Below, one piece after another: positions 1 through 8,296 of a stretch of DNA of 64,000 bases; within the stretch, counting starts at the first letter, position 1, and the number at the start of each line of letters is the position of its first letter. Under the pieces are notes generated by a model. That model ran no database searches and was not told the origin of the DNA. It saw only the letters and a program-made list of their open reading frames with translations. Source of the DNA: Streptomyces iranensis (GTDB lineage: Bacteria; Actinomycetota; Actinomycetes; Streptomycetales; Streptomycetaceae); assembly GCF_017874715.1 (NCBI RefSeq), contig NZ_JAGGLR010000002.1, forward strand, positions 1 through 64,000, written 5' to 3'. The position numbers and the translations under genes were made by a program.

Positions 1-92
1 TCATCACGATCAACGGTCAGGTCCTCGGCGAAGTGCCGGTCGCCGGTGGCGTCGGGCACGTACTTCACACAGACAACGATCCTCAAGCTCAC
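1..92 (-). CDS. etfB: electron transfer flavoprotein beta subunit, N-terminal part (runs off the left edge)
   Basis: Thirty codons are visible, starting at a GTG at 92 that is preceded by an AGGAGA ribosome-binding site. The encoded start, SLRIVVCVKYVPDATGDRH, is the typical actinomycete EtfB N-terminus (first beta strand of the nucleotide-binding fold). EtfB pairs with EtfA to carry electrons from acyl-CoA and related dehydrogenases to the quinone pool. etfA normally follows etfB, so it should lie beyond the left edge. Identification rests only on this N-terminus but the match is characteristic. Confidence 0.85.
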   Translation of the reverse strand, partial: MSLRIVVCVKYVPDATGDRHFAEDLTVDRD

Positions 93-231
93 GCCGGCTC
101 TCCTACTGCATCGTCTCTACCGAGCTGCCTTGTTGCTGGCAGCATAGGCGCCTTCGGGGGCGGGACCCGGGCGGTACCGCGGGCGGTTTCCTGCCGAGCG
201 GCCCATGCACCGCAGCAAAATATTACTCGTC

Positions 232-260
232 AGTACACCCAGCTCATTCCCCGTACGCAA
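232..260 (-). promoter_or_regulatory. candidate promoter for etfB
   Basis: On the minus strand TTGCGT (255-260) and TGTACT (232-237) are separated by exactly 17 bases and point at etfB, about 140 bases upstream of its start. This is a pattern match to a vegetative actinomycete promoter only. The rest of the 93-356 gap shows no gene. Confidence 0.3.
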
Positions 261-356
261 CCCGCTTGAACTGTGACCTTGCCAACGGCGGTGATCAAAC
301 GCGAGGCGTACATGCCAACCGGAGAGGGGCGGGTCGGCCGCGGAGCGCGTGGCAGG

Positions 357-863
357 TCAGTCGCGGAGCGCGTTGAAGCGCCCCTGGTGGTACAGCAGCG
401 GACGGCCGGTCCCGGCCGCCGTACCCATGGTGACCTCGCCAATCAGCACCCGGTGGTCACCGGCGGGTATCCGGGCCACCACCCGGCACACCAGCCACGC
501 CAGCACCCCGTCGAGCACCGGCACGCCCTCCGGTCCCGAGCGCCAGCCGGTGGCCGGTCCAAAGCGGTCGGCACCGCTGCGCGCGAAGGTCGCGGCCAGC
601 TCCCGCTGATGCTCGCCCAGAATGTGGACACCGACGTGCTCGGCCTCGGAGAGCACCGGCCAGCTAGAGGAGCCGGTGCCCACGCCGAAGGAGAGCAGCG
701 GCGGCTCGGCGGCCACGGAGGCGAGGGAGGTGGCGGTGAAGCCGACCGGGCGGGTGCCCTGGGCGGTGATCACGGCGACGCCGGAGGCGTGCCGACGGAA
801 GACGGAGCGGAAGAGGTCGGACGTCGTCAGTGGGGACGTGCCGAGGTCGTGCGTTGCCGTCAT
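357..863 (-). CDS. flavin reductase family protein (FMN-binding split barrel)
   Basis: This 168-aa protein starts at ATG 863, eight bases after an AAGGA ribosome-binding site. Residues about 17-165 match the flavin reductase-like split-barrel family (HpaC/HsaB type), with the early segment RRHASGVAVITA, the strand GFTATSLASVA and a C-terminal GRF motif. Such proteins use NAD(P)H to reduce free FMN or FAD for a partner monooxygenase. No monooxygenase is adjacent, so the partner is unknown. It lies 264 bases upstream of etfB on the same strand and is probably transcribed separately. Confidence 0.85.
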   Translation of the reverse strand: MTATHDLGTSPLTTSDLFRSVFRRHASGVAVITAQGTRPVGFTATSLASVAAEPPLLSFGVGTGSSSWPVLSEAEHVGVHILGEHQRELAATFARSGADRFGPATGWRSGPEGVPVLDGVLAWLVCRVVARIPAGDHRVLIGEVTMGTAAGTGRPLLYHQGRFNALRD

Positions 864-1057
864 GGAGTTGTCCTTCTGCCGGAGGTACGGGCGGGGGGCT
901 GCGCTTGTCCTCGTTCGCTCACCCGCCCGGACACCGTGCGCCGGCGGTCCGCATCAGGTCCACGTACACACGTCCGTAGAGAAGGGGTCCAGGCCACATG
1001 CCGTTCACCCTGACCACGCCGGGTGCGGACCGTCAAGTGGGGCCGGGGCGCGGAGGC

Positions 1058-1384
1058 TCACACGGCATCACCCAGAGCGGCGATGACATCGGCCCGGCGC
1101 GGCAGCCCGGAGGCCCGCCTTACGACCCGCCCGGCCGCGTCGAGCACCAGCACGGTGGGGGTACGGGCGATGTCCAGCGTCCGGACGAGCTCCAGCCGCG
1201 ACTCGGCGTCGATCTCGATGTGCGACACGCCGTCCACCATCGCGGCCACCTCGGACAGCGTCCGCCGGGTGGCCCGGCAGGGCTGGCAGAAGGCGCTGGA
1301 GAACTGGACCAGCGTCGCCCGCTCCCCCAGCTCCGCGCCGAGCTCGGCGGCGCCCAGCCGCCGGCTTCCGTCGCCGTCTCGCAC
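1058..1384 (-). CDS. thioredoxin-like protein (CxxC active site)
   Basis: The GTG at 1384 is preceded by a strong GGGAGGAG site, which favours this start over in-frame codons further upstream. The 108-aa product is thioredoxin-sized. It has a redox motif CQPC in the context FSSAFCQPCRATRRTL and the cis-proline region TPTVLVLD. It should be a cytoplasmic thiol-disulfide oxidoreductase. The second motif residue is Q rather than G, so it is not a canonical TrxA, and its targets are unknown. It is divergent from the acyltransferase gene at 1601. Confidence 0.8.
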   Translation of the reverse strand: MRDGDGSRRLGAAELGAELGERATLVQFSSAFCQPCRATRRTLSEVAAMVDGVSHIEIDAESRLELVRTLDIARTPTVLVLDAAGRVVRRASGLPRRADVIAALGDAV

Positions 1385-1600
1385 CTGTCTCCTCCCGGTC
1401 GGACCTCCCTGGTGCAGCGTCCTGGGCGGCCCGGGAATTCCCCGGCGGCTCGCCGACGTGATGAGGATCTCTCGGCCGGGCCGTGCCGCGCGGTAGCACA
1501 AAGAGACGACATCGGGCACCATCTGCCAGAAGCCGGATACCTACGGCCGCGTAACTTCCGCCGGGAGAACCCTCCCCAGGCATACGACGAAGGGTCCTCG

Positions 1601-2332
1601 ATGGCAGAGCTCGTCTACCCGCCGGTGATCGGCATCGCCCGCACCATGTTCAAGGCGCTCGATCTGCGCTTCGACATCAAGGGCACCGAGAATGTCCCGC
1701 AGACGGGTGGCGCGGTTCTGGTGAGCAACCACATCGGCTATCTCGACTTCGTCTTCTGCGGGCTGACCGCCCTTCCGGCCAAGCGGCTGGTGCGGTTCAT
1801 GGCCAAGGAGTCGGTCTTCCGGCACAAGGTCTCCGGGCCGCTGATGCGCGCGATGAAGCACATTCCGGTGGACCGCGCGGCGGGCATGGACGCGTACAAG
1901 CACGCCCTGCGGGCGCTGCGCTCCGGCGAGATCATCGGCGTCTTCCCGGAGGCGACGATCTCGCGGTCCTTCACGCTCAAGAACTTCAAGTCGGGCGCGG
2001 CCCGGCTGGCGCAGGAGGCGGGCGTCCCGCTGCTGCCGATGGCGCTGTGGGGCACGCAGCGGCTGTGGACCAAGGGCCAGAAGCGGGCGCTGGGCCGCCA
2101 TCACTTCCCGATCACGATGCGGGTGGGCGAGCCGATGGAGGCCGACCCGACCGAGCCCTCGGACACCCTGACCGAGCGGCTGCGCGGCCGGGTGCAGGAG
2201 CTGCTGGAGGCGGCGCAGCGGGCGTATCCGGTGCGGCCCAAGGGCCCGGAGGACACCTGGTGGGTCCCGGCCCATCTGGGCGGCACCGCTCCCACCCCGG
2301 CCGAGGCGCTGTCCCTGGACCGGGGCCGCTAA
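1601..2332 (+). CDS. 1-acyl-sn-glycerol-3-phosphate acyltransferase (PlsC family)
   Basis: The 243-aa protein has the PlsC-family motifs in order: NHIGYLD (the HxxxxD catalytic motif), a KESVF region, and FPEATISRS (the FPEGTRS-type motif, with A in place of G). The family transfers an acyl chain to the sn-2 position of lysophosphatidic acid at the inner face of the membrane, making phosphatidic acid. The start is ATG 1601, because upstream in-frame codons read through a non-conserved stretch. Streptomyces has several PlsC paralogues, so the exact substrate is inferred from the family only. Confidence 0.85.
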   Translation: MAELVYPPVIGIARTMFKALDLRFDIKGTENVPQTGGAVLVSNHIGYLDFVFCGLTALPAKRLVRFMAKESVFRHKVSGPLMRAMKHIPVDRAAGMDAYKHALRALRSGEIIGVFPEATISRSFTLKNFKSGAARLAQEAGVPLLPMALWGTQRLWTKGQKRALGRHHFPITMRVGEPMEADPTEPSDTLTERLRGRVQELLEAAQRAYPVRPKGPEDTWWVPAHLGGTAPTPAEALSLDRGR

Positions 2333-2499
2333 GCGCTCCGCGGGAAGTGGCGCGAGGTGCCGTCGTTCATCCGCGGCTGCGTCGTGGCTGGTCGCGCCCG
2401 CGCGGCGGAGCCGCACCTCGACACAGGCCCGCGCCCCTTCGGGGCGCCACCGAACCGCAGCCGACTTCCGCCGATCCGCTTAGGGGACGGAAGGCCGCA

Positions 2500-2521
2500 G
2501 GGCGGGCCGTGCGGCCCGCCC
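2500..2521. terminator. GC hairpin between convergent genes
   Basis: GGGCGGGCCG at 2500-2509 and CGGCCCGCCC at 2512-2521 form a 10-bp stem with a 2-base loop between the convergent acyltransferase and aldolase genes. It can serve both strands. The preceding stretch (about 2380-2450, with GGCTGGTCGCGC and GCGCCCCTTCGGGGC) resembles a GC-rich intergenic motif often seen in Streptomyces. Confidence 0.55.
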
Positions 2522-2546
2522 CGTGCGCTCGTTTCCCGGAAACGGC

Positions 2547-3608
2547 CTACCGGCCCATCTCCTCCTTGAGGGCCGTGAGGAAGCCGTCCACGTCCTCCTC
2601 CGTGGTGTCGAAGGAGCACATCCAGCGGACATCGCCCGCGGCCTCGTCCCAGAAGTAGAAGCGGTAGCGCTTCTGGAGGCGTTCGCTCACCTCGTGCGGG
2701 AGCCGGGCGAAGACCGCGTTGGCCTGGACCGGGTGGAGGATCTTCACCCCGTCCACCGCGCGCACGCCGTCGGCCAGCCGCTGGGCCATGGTGTTGGCGT
2801 GCCGGGCGTTGCGCAGCCACAGGTCGCGGGCGAGCAGGGCCTCCAGCTGGACGGAGATGAACCGCATCTTGGACGCCAGCTGCATGGACAGCTTGCGCAG
2901 ATGCCTCATGGCGCCCACCGCGTCCGGGTCGAGGACGACGACGGCCTCGCCGAAGAGCATCCCGTTCTTGGTGCCGCCGAACGACAGGATGTCGACGCCC
3001 GCCGCGTTGGTGAACGCGCGCATCGGTACGTCCAGCGACGCGGCCGCGTTGGCTATCCGGGCGCCGTCGAGGTGGACCTTCATCCCGCGCTCGTGCGCGT
3101 GGTCGCAGATGGCGCGGATCTCGTCCACCGTGTAGACAGTGCCGAGCTCGGTGTTCTGGGCGATCGAGACCACCTGCGGCATCGCCCGGTGCTCATCGTC
3201 CCAGCCCCACGCCTGGCGGTCGATGAGCTCGGGGGTGAGCTTGCCGTCCTCGGTGGGGACGGTGAGCAGCTTCAGCCCGCCGACGCGCTCGGGCGCCCCG
3301 CACTCGTCCACGTTGATATGGGCGGACTCGGCGCAGATGACCGCGCCCCAGCGGTCGGTGAGGGCCTGCAGGGCGACGACGTTGGAGCCGGTGCCGTTGA
3401 AGACCGGGAACGCCTGGGCGTGCGGGCCGAAGTGGCTGCGCATGACGAACTGCAGATGCGCGGTGTAGTCGTCCTCGCCGTAGGAGACCTGATGGCCTCC
3501 GTCGGCGAGGGCGAGCGCGGCGAGGATCTCCGGGTGGGTGCCGGCGTAGTTGTCGCTGGCGAAGCCGCGCACCTCGGGGTCGTGGTGACGGCGGGCGTCG
3601 GTCCTCAC
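2547..3608 (-). CDS. low-specificity threonine aldolase / beta-eliminating lyase family PLP enzyme
   Basis: The 353-aa, fold-type I PLP enzyme starts at GTG 3608. GTGA overlaps the stop of the upstream SDR gene, so the two are translationally coupled. The PLP lysine is visible in SFGGTKNGMLFGEA, with the upstream VHLDGARIANA segment holding the cofactor aspartate. Length and motifs fit the L-threonine aldolase group, which cleaves threonine to glycine and acetaldehyde. Relatives in this clade act on other beta-hydroxy amino acids, so the substrate is not certain. It is the last gene of a three-gene operon with the SDR and DUF6421 genes. Confidence 0.85.
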   Translation of the reverse strand: MRTDARRHHDPEVRGFASDNYAGTHPEILAALALADGGHQVSYGEDDYTAHLQFVMRSHFGPHAQAFPVFNGTGSNVVALQALTDRWGAVICAESAHINVDECGAPERVGGLKLLTVPTEDGKLTPELIDRQAWGWDDEHRAMPQVVSIAQNTELGTVYTVDEIRAICDHAHERGMKVHLDGARIANAAASLDVPMRAFTNAAGVDILSFGGTKNGMLFGEAVVVLDPDAVGAMRHLRKLSMQLASKMRFISVQLEALLARDLWLRNARHANTMAQRLADGVRAVDGVKILHPVQANAVFARLPHEVSERLQKRYRFYFWDEAAGDVRWMCSFDTTEEDVDGFLTALKEEMGR

Positions 3609-4444
3609 TGCTTGGGGGTCAGCCACTGGCGGGTTCCGTTCACTTCCTGGGCGGGCCGGTCCCAGAGTCCGGTGATGGCCTCGGCCAGCTCCTTGACGTC
3701 CGTGAAGCCCGCGAACTTCGCGTTGGGGCGCTCCGCCCGCATGGCGTCGTGCACCAGCGCCTTGACCACCAGGATGGCAGCGGCCGCCGGCGGACCGCTC
3801 TCGCCCCCCAGTTTGCGGAAGGAGTCGGCGAGCGCGAGCGTCCAGGCCTCGGCGGCGGCCTTGGCGGCGGCGTACGCGGCGTTGCCCGCGGTGGGCTTGG
3901 ACGCGCCCGCCGCGCTGATCAGCACATAGCGGCCCTTGCCGCTGCGCAGCAGGGCGTCGTGGAAGGCGAGGGAGGTGTGCTGGGCGGTGCGGATCAGCAG
4001 ATTGTGCAGGGTGTCCCAGTCGGCGAGCGGGGCGTCGGCGAAGGTCTTGCTGCCGCGCCAGCCGCCGACCAGGTGGATCAGCCCGTCGACCCGGCCGAAC
4101 TCCTTCTCGGTGCGGTCGGCCCAGGCGCGGGCGGCGCCGAGGTCGAGCAGATCGACCGTCTCGCCGGTGACGCTGGCGCCGCCGTGGGCGTAACGCGCCG
4201 CGTCCACGGCCTCGGCCAGCCGCGCCGGGTCGGCGTCGGAGGCGACGACGGTGGCACCCGCCTCGGCGAGGCGGAGCAGTGTGGCCCGGCCCGCGGGGCC
4301 GGCCGCGCCGGCCACCGCCACCACCGCACCGTCCAGCGGCCTCTCGCCCGGCTCGTTCGGGCTGGGGCTCGATGTCGGTGTGGTCATGCTCGCTGCCTCC
4401 TCGTCCTGCCCCGCCCGGGGGCTGTGCGCCGCCGCGGTGCTCAT
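3605..4444 (-). CDS. short-chain dehydrogenase/reductase
   Basis: This is a classical SDR with a Rossmann entry AVAGAAGPAGRATL, an LVGG motif in place of NNAG, and a YAAAK catalytic pair preceded by a serine in LISAAG. It should oxidise or reduce an alcohol/ketone with NAD(P). ATG 4444 overlaps the upstream DUF6421 stop (ATGA). An alternative ATG at 4387 has a better GAGGAGG site eight bases upstream and would give a 260-aa protein starting MTTPTSS, nearer the usual SDR length. The true start may therefore be 4387. It sits between DUF6421 and aldolase genes in one operon. Confidence 0.85.
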   Translation of the reverse strand: MSTAAAHSPRAGQDEEAASMTTPTSSPSPNEPGERPLDGAVVAVAGAAGPAGRATLLRLAEAGATVVASDADPARLAEAVDAARYAHGGASVTGETVDLLDLGAARAWADRTEKEFGRVDGLIHLVGGWRGSKTFADAPLADWDTLHNLLIRTAQHTSLAFHDALLRSGKGRYVLISAAGASKPTAGNAAYAAAKAAAEAWTLALADSFRKLGGESGPPAAAAILVVKALVHDAMRAERPNAKFAGFTDVKELAEAITGLWDRPAQEVNGTRQWLTPKQ

Positions 4445-5838
4445 GCCGCGGCCGACAGGTCGCTGTCGGCCGTGATGCCCTTGGTGGAGGCGACCACGTC
4501 ACGCAGCTTCTTCCCAAGCGCCTCGTAGAACATGCTCAGCGGAAACTCGTCGGGGAGCACGTCGTCGACGAGTTTGCGCGGCGGCTGGCTCAGGTCCAGG
4601 GCTTCGGGGCCCTTGGCCCAGACCGAGCCGGGGTGCGGGGCGAGATAGGTCGACACCAGCTCGTACGCCTTGAACCAGTGGACGAGCTTGGGGCGGTCGA
4701 TGCCGTCGCGGTAGAGCTTCTCGATCTCGCCGCACAGCTGGTTGGTGACCTGCGAGGCGCGGGACCAGTCGATCTGCAGGGTGTTGTCCGTCCAGCGTAC
4801 GACGTCGTGCTGGTGGAGGTAGGCGAAGAGCAACTGGCCGCCGAGCCCGTCGTAGTTGCGGACCCGCGCGCCGGTGACCGGGAACCGGAACATCCGGTCG
4901 AAGATCACGGCGTACTGGACGTCACGGCCCTGGGCGACGCCCTCGGCGTCCAGCTTCACGGCCTCCTTGAAGGCGGTGAGGTCGCAGCGCAGCTCCTCCA
5001 GTCCGTACATCCAGAACGGCTGCCGCTGCTTGATCATGAAGGGGTCGAACGGCAGGTCGCCATGGCTGTGGGTGCGGTCGTGGACCATGTCCCACAGGGC
5101 GAACGCCTCCTGGCAGCGGTGCTGGTCGGCGAGCATGTCCCGGATGTCGTCGGGGAGTTCGATCCCCAGGGCCCGGACGGCGGCCTCGCTGACCCGGCGG
5201 AACCGGGCCGCCTCCCGGTCGCAGAAGATGCCGCCCCAGCTGAAGCGCTCGGGGGCCTCGCGGACGGCGATCGTCTCCGGGAAGAGCACCGCGGAGTTGG
5301 TGTCGTAGCCGGAGGTGAAGTCCTCGAAGGCCAGTCCGCAGTAGAGCGGGTTGTCATAGCGGGTGCGCTCCAGCCCGGCCAGCCACTCCGGCCAGACCAT
5401 GCGCAGCACCACGGCTTCCAGATTGCGGTCCGGGTTGCCGTTCTGCGTGTACATGGGGAAGACCACGAGGTGCTGGAGGCCGTCGGCGCGCGTGCGGGCG
5501 GGCTGGAAGGCGAGCAGCGAGTCGAGGAAGTCGGGGACGCCGAATCCCTCCTCGGTCCAGCGGCGCAGATCCGCGACGACCGCCCGGTGGTAGTCGGCGT
5601 CGTGCGGAAGCAGCGGGGCGAGCTCCTCGATGGCCCCGATCACCCGGTCGACGGTCGCCGCGGCGGTCTCCCGAGTGGGTGCGCCCTCGGCGTCGAAGTC
5701 GATGGAACCGTCCTTGGACTGCCAACGGCGAAACGTTTCGACAGCGTCCTTGAGGGTTGGCCAGGCCGGATGATCGACCACACGCTCTGCGGGCAGAACG
5801 ACACCTTCAGCTATCACAGACGAAAGGATTTCCGCCAT
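4441..5838 (-). CDS. DUF6421 family protein, first gene of a three-gene operon
   Basis: The 465-aa protein matches my recollection of the actinomycete DUF6421 family and has no known enzymatic motif. Conserved-looking stretches include WDMVHDRTHSHGDLPFDPF and a C-terminal DVLPDEFPLSMFYEALGKK. There is no signal peptide or membrane segment. I chose ATG 5838 because GAAGGAG (5844-5850) lies five bases before it; the in-frame GTG at 5844 overlaps that site. The ATGA overlap with the SDR makes a coupled operon, which suggests a shared but unknown metabolic step. Confidence 0.75.
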   Translation of the reverse strand: MAEILSSVIAEGVVLPAERVVDHPAWPTLKDAVETFRRWQSKDGSIDFDAEGAPTRETAAATVDRVIGAIEELAPLLPHDADYHRAVVADLRRWTEEGFGVPDFLDSLLAFQPARTRADGLQHLVVFPMYTQNGNPDRNLEAVVLRMVWPEWLAGLERTRYDNPLYCGLAFEDFTSGYDTNSAVLFPETIAVREAPERFSWGGIFCDREAARFRRVSEAAVRALGIELPDDIRDMLADQHRCQEAFALWDMVHDRTHSHGDLPFDPFMIKQRQPFWMYGLEELRCDLTAFKEAVKLDAEGVAQGRDVQYAVIFDRMFRFPVTGARVRNYDGLGGQLLFAYLHQHDVVRWTDNTLQIDWSRASQVTNQLCGEIEKLYRDGIDRPKLVHWFKAYELVSTYLAPHPGSVWAKGPEALDLSQPPRKLVDDVLPDEFPLSMFYEALGKKLRDVVASTKGITADSDLSAAA

Positions 5839-5873
5839 GACCACTCCTTCACCGAAGAAACTTGCGTATGACC

Positions 5874-5902
5874 ACCGTATCTATGGATGCTCCCTCGCTC
5901 AA
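5874..5902 (-). promoter_or_regulatory. candidate promoter for the DUF6421 operon
   Basis: On the minus strand TTGAGC (5897-5902) and TACGGT (5874-5879) are 17 bases apart, 36 bases upstream of the DUF6421 start. The remainder of the 5839-6146 gap shows no convincing gene. It must also hold the promoter of the rightward phosphodiesterase gene, which I cannot pinpoint. Confidence 0.35.
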
Positions 5903-6146
5903 GCGACGGTGCGGGAAATCATCCTGCGCCACACCCGCACCACCGCAGTTTTTCCTGCCCCCATCGGCTCGGCTCATGCCACGGCCCCGCTTGAACGGTC
6001 CTGTCACGAGCGGCCGGTATGGTGTGCGCCGGTCCGGGCGGCCCGTCCGCCGCATGCCGATGAATCAGCCACCCCACTGCCTCCCCCGACCCGACGAAGA
6101 CGACCCGGCGAAGGCCGTCGAGGGCCGTCAGAAGAGCGAGACAGCG

Positions 6147-6830
6147 TTGACTTTTCTCACCATCGGACACCGCGGAGTGATGGGTGTCGAGCCGGAGAAC
6201 ACCCTGCGGTCCTTCGTTCGCGCCGAGCACGAGGGCATGGACGTCATCGAACTGGACCTGCACCTCAGCAAGGACGGCGCACTCGTGGTGATGCACGACG
6301 CGGACGTCGACCGCACCACCGACGGCAAGGGCCCGATCAGCGACTTCACCCTCGCGGAGCTGCGTGGGCTGGACGCCGGGGAGGGTGAGCGGATCCCGGT
6401 CTTCGAGGAGGTCGTGGACGCCGTGGAGGCGCCGCTCCAGGCCGAGATCAAGGACACGGCGGCCGCCCGCGCGCTGGCCCAGGTGCTGACCCGCCGCGAT
6501 CTGCTGGACCGGGTGGACATCCTGTCCTTCCACGACGAGGCGCTCGCCGAGGTCCGCACCCTGCTCCCGACCGCCCGCACCGCCCTCGTGGCCAGCCGCT
6601 ACGGCCTCGATGTGATCGACCGGGCACATGCCGTCGGCGCCGGGATGCTGGTGCTCAACATCCGCAGGCTGACGCTGGAGCTGGTGGAGAAGGCGCACGC
6701 CGACGACCTCAAGGTCATCGGCTGGACCGTGAACACCCCCGACCATCTGAAGCTGGCCCGCGGCCTCCGCCTGGACGGCGCCACCACCGACTTCCCGGAG
6801 ATCCGGCGGGCGGCGCGCTTCACGGCATGA
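6147..6830 (+). CDS. glycerophosphodiester phosphodiesterase family protein
   Basis: The 227-aa GDPD TIM barrel shows the family motifs in order: GHRG, ENTLRSF, IELDLHLSKDG and MHD near the N-terminus (acid-base histidines and metal-binding acids), then QAEIK, GWTVN and TDFP. The family hydrolyses glycerophosphodiesters to glycerol-3-phosphate and an alcohol. No signal peptide is seen, so it should be cytoplasmic. I start it at TTG 6147 because homology begins at TFLTIGHRG. An upstream in-frame ATG near 6054-6060 would add about 30 unconserved residues. Confidence 0.85.
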   Translation: MTFLTIGHRGVMGVEPENTLRSFVRAEHEGMDVIELDLHLSKDGALVVMHDADVDRTTDGKGPISDFTLAELRGLDAGEGERIPVFEEVVDAVEAPLQAEIKDTAAARALAQVLTRRDLLDRVDILSFHDEALAEVRTLLPTARTALVASRYGLDVIDRAHAVGAGMLVLNIRRLTLELVEKAHADDLKVIGWTVNTPDHLKLARGLRLDGATTDFPEIRRAARFTA

Positions 6831-6846
6831 CGCACTCGCGGGCGGC

Positions 6847-6876
6847 ATTCACCCGTATTCACCCGTATTCACCCGT
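6847..6876. repeat. three perfect 10-bp tandem repeats
   Basis: ATTCACCCGT occurs three times head to tail, immediately after the phosphodiesterase gene. Short tandem arrays like this are slippage-prone. No function is evident. Confidence 0.9.
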
Positions 6877-6920
6877 ACGGCGTAAGCGGTGCGAGACCTC
6901 TCGGGGCCCTCAGAGGGGGC

Positions 6921-7478
6921 TCAGCCGAGGGGCTTGATCAGCAGCTCGAACTCGAGGTCGGCGCGGCGCGGTACGCCGAAGCGCACTTCCCCGTACGGAA
7001 ACGGGGTCATCCGGCCGGTACGGGCGTAGCCGCGCCGCTCGTACCAGGCGATCAGCTCCTCGCGGGCGGAGATCACCGTCATATGCATCTCCTTGGCGCC
7101 CCACTCCGCCCGCGCGAACCGCTCGGCCTCGGCGATGATCACCTTGCCCAGGCCCCCGCCCTGGAGCGCGGGCCGGACCGCGAACATGCCGAAGTAGGCG
7201 TGGTCACCGCGGTGCTCGAGCTGGCAGCAGGCGATCGGCTCACCGTTCCGCTCGACGATCATCATCCGGCCGTTCTCGGCCCCCACCACGTCCGTGACGT
7301 CCTCCGGGTCGGTGCGCTGCCCGTCCAGGATGTCCGCTTCCGTGGTCCAGCCGGCGCGGCTCGCGTCCCCGCGGTAGGCCGACTCGATCAGGGCCACCAG
7401 CCCCTCCACATCGGCCTCGGTGGCGGTGCGGAAGGTGAGCGGGTCGGTGGCTCGTACGGTGGCGTCCGCGGTGTCCAT
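6921..7478 (-). CDS. GNAT family N-acetyltransferase
   Basis: The 185-aa protein has the GNAT fold. The acetyl-CoA pyrophosphate loop is in FAVRPALQGGGLGKVII (Q/RxxGxG/A) and there is a C-terminal AWYERRGYARTGR segment typical of the family. It should transfer an acetyl group to an amine, but the substrate cannot be read from the sequence. It starts at ATG 7478 and is divergent from the VOC gene at 7619. Confidence 0.85.
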   Translation of the reverse strand: MDTADATVRATDPLTFRTATEADVEGLVALIESAYRGDASRAGWTTEADILDGQRTDPEDVTDVVGAENGRMMIVERNGEPIACCQLEHRGDHAYFGMFAVRPALQGGGLGKVIIAEAERFARAEWGAKEMHMTVISAREELIAWYERRGYARTGRMTPFPYGEVRFGVPRRADLEFELLIKPLG

Positions 7479-7618
7479 GGCGTCGGCGGGGTTCCCTTCG
7501 GTGACGGCCGGGCGGCCGGTGCGGCAACCGGTGGCCGGTGTGGGCCGGTGTGGCGGCCGGTGGCGGCAAATAGACCTTAACCTGCCCCGAAGAGGTCAGG
7601 TTGCGTAGGGTCGCGGGC

Positions 7619-8011
7619 ATGGTTCACGTACTGAGCAGCCGCGTCCTGCTGCGGCCGACCGACCCCGAGCGCTCCCGGGCGTTCTACGGCGAGGCCCTGG
7701 GCCTGGCGGTCTACCGGGAGTTCGGAACGGGCCCCGAGCGCGGCACGGTCTACTTCCTCGGCGGGGGCTTCCTGGAGGTCTCCGGCCGCTCGGACACCCC
7801 GCCCGCCCCGGGCCTCCAGCTGTGGCTCCAGGTGGCGGACGCGGCGGCGGCGCACAAGGAGCTCACCGCGCAGGGGGTCGAGGTGCTGCGGCCGCCGAAG
7901 AAGGAGCCGTGGGGGCTGGTGGAGATGTGGATCGCCGATCCGGACGGACTCAAAATCGTTATCGTGGAGGTGCCCGAGGATCATCCGATCCGTTACCGGC
8001 CAGGGATCTGA
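7619..8011 (+). CDS. VOC (glyoxalase/bleomycin-resistance) family protein, chimeric 3' end supplied by the integrated element
   Basis: The 130-aa single-domain VOC protein begins VHVLSSRVLLRPTD and carries the metal-site-type strands expected of the fold. Enzymatic activity is unknown. From the 8-bp core at 7940-7947 onward, the last 23 codons (including the stop) belong to the integrated element. The host's own 3' end, encoding a near-identical VEVPEDHP-RYRP tail, is stranded at 17069-17134. The gene therefore stays open after integration and only its tail changes. The element-borne tail has lower-GC codons (for example CTC AAA ATC GTT) than the host tail. Confidence 0.85.
   Translation: MVHVLSSRVLLRPTDPERSRAFYGEALGLAVYREFGTGPERGTVYFLGGGFLEVSGRSDTPPAPGLQLWLQVADAAAAHKELTAQGVEVLRPPKKEPWGLVEMWIADPDGLKIVIVEVPEDHPIRYRPGI
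7940..7947 (+). other. left attachment-site core (attL)
   Basis: CCGGACGG here is shared with 17069-17076. To its left lies host VOC sequence and to its right element sequence. Rejoining the host sides gives CGCCGATCCGGACGGCG, a 17-bp near-palindrome (CGCCG/CGGCG arms around TCCGGA), as expected for a serine-integrase attB. Confidence 0.7.
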
Positions 8012-8034
8012 CGGCCGACAGCACACATGAAAAA

Positions 8035-8074
8035 GCCCCGCCCGGCGCCACGGGGGTGAGCGCACGGACGGGGC
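8035..8074 (-). terminator. intrinsic terminator at the left end of the element
   Basis: GCCCCGCCCG (8035-8044) pairs with CGGACGGGGC (8065-8074), with one G-T pair. On the minus strand the stem is followed by a T-run (the A-run at 8030-8034), so it terminates the leftward 46-aa-peptide operon. It may also stop rightward VOC transcripts. Confidence 0.65.
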
Positions 8075-8089
8075 CGCTGTGGGGTAGTG

Positions 8090-8230
8090 CTAGCTCCTCT
8101 TGTCCTGAGCCTGGCCGCTACCACGCTCAGGGATGAGGAACCCCTTCACCGGTCGCCCGGTGCATTCTCGGAGCCCCCGAAGCGTCATCACGACGGCGCG
8201 ATACCGAGGGTCAATCCAGTCTTTTCGCAT
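8090..8230 (-). CDS. small basic peptide of 46 aa, unknown function
   Basis: ATG 8230 is preceded by a near-ideal GAAGGAGG site and the frame stops at TAG 8090-8092, just before an intrinsic terminator. The product begins MRKDWIDPRYRAVVMTLRGL and is rich in arginine, with one cysteine and no membrane segment. It follows the glycine-rich-domain-like gene by 66 bases on the same strand, probably in one transcript. I recognise no family. Possible roles include an element accessory protein such as an integrase directionality factor, or a peptide substrate for its neighbour. Both are guesses. Confidence 0.6.
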   Translation of the reverse strand: MRKDWIDPRYRAVVMTLRGLRECTGRPVKGFLIPERGSGQAQDKRS

Positions 8231-8296
8231 CTCGAACCTCCTTCGGTGACGCTACTGCCGTCGACGGCCCGCTCAAGGACGAACCTCCGAGGTTCA

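Noticed and set aside
998..1600. Long plus-strand open frame running into the PlsC-type gene from 998
   Set aside because: It is antisense to the thioredoxin-like gene, has no conserved content before 1601, and high GC makes such frames common.
2609..4517. Single 656-aa minus-strand frame covering both the aldolase and the SDR region
   Set aside because: Upstream of 3608 it reads the SDR gene out of frame as Arg/Gly-rich sequence. The GTGA junction and the separate SDR frame explain the region.
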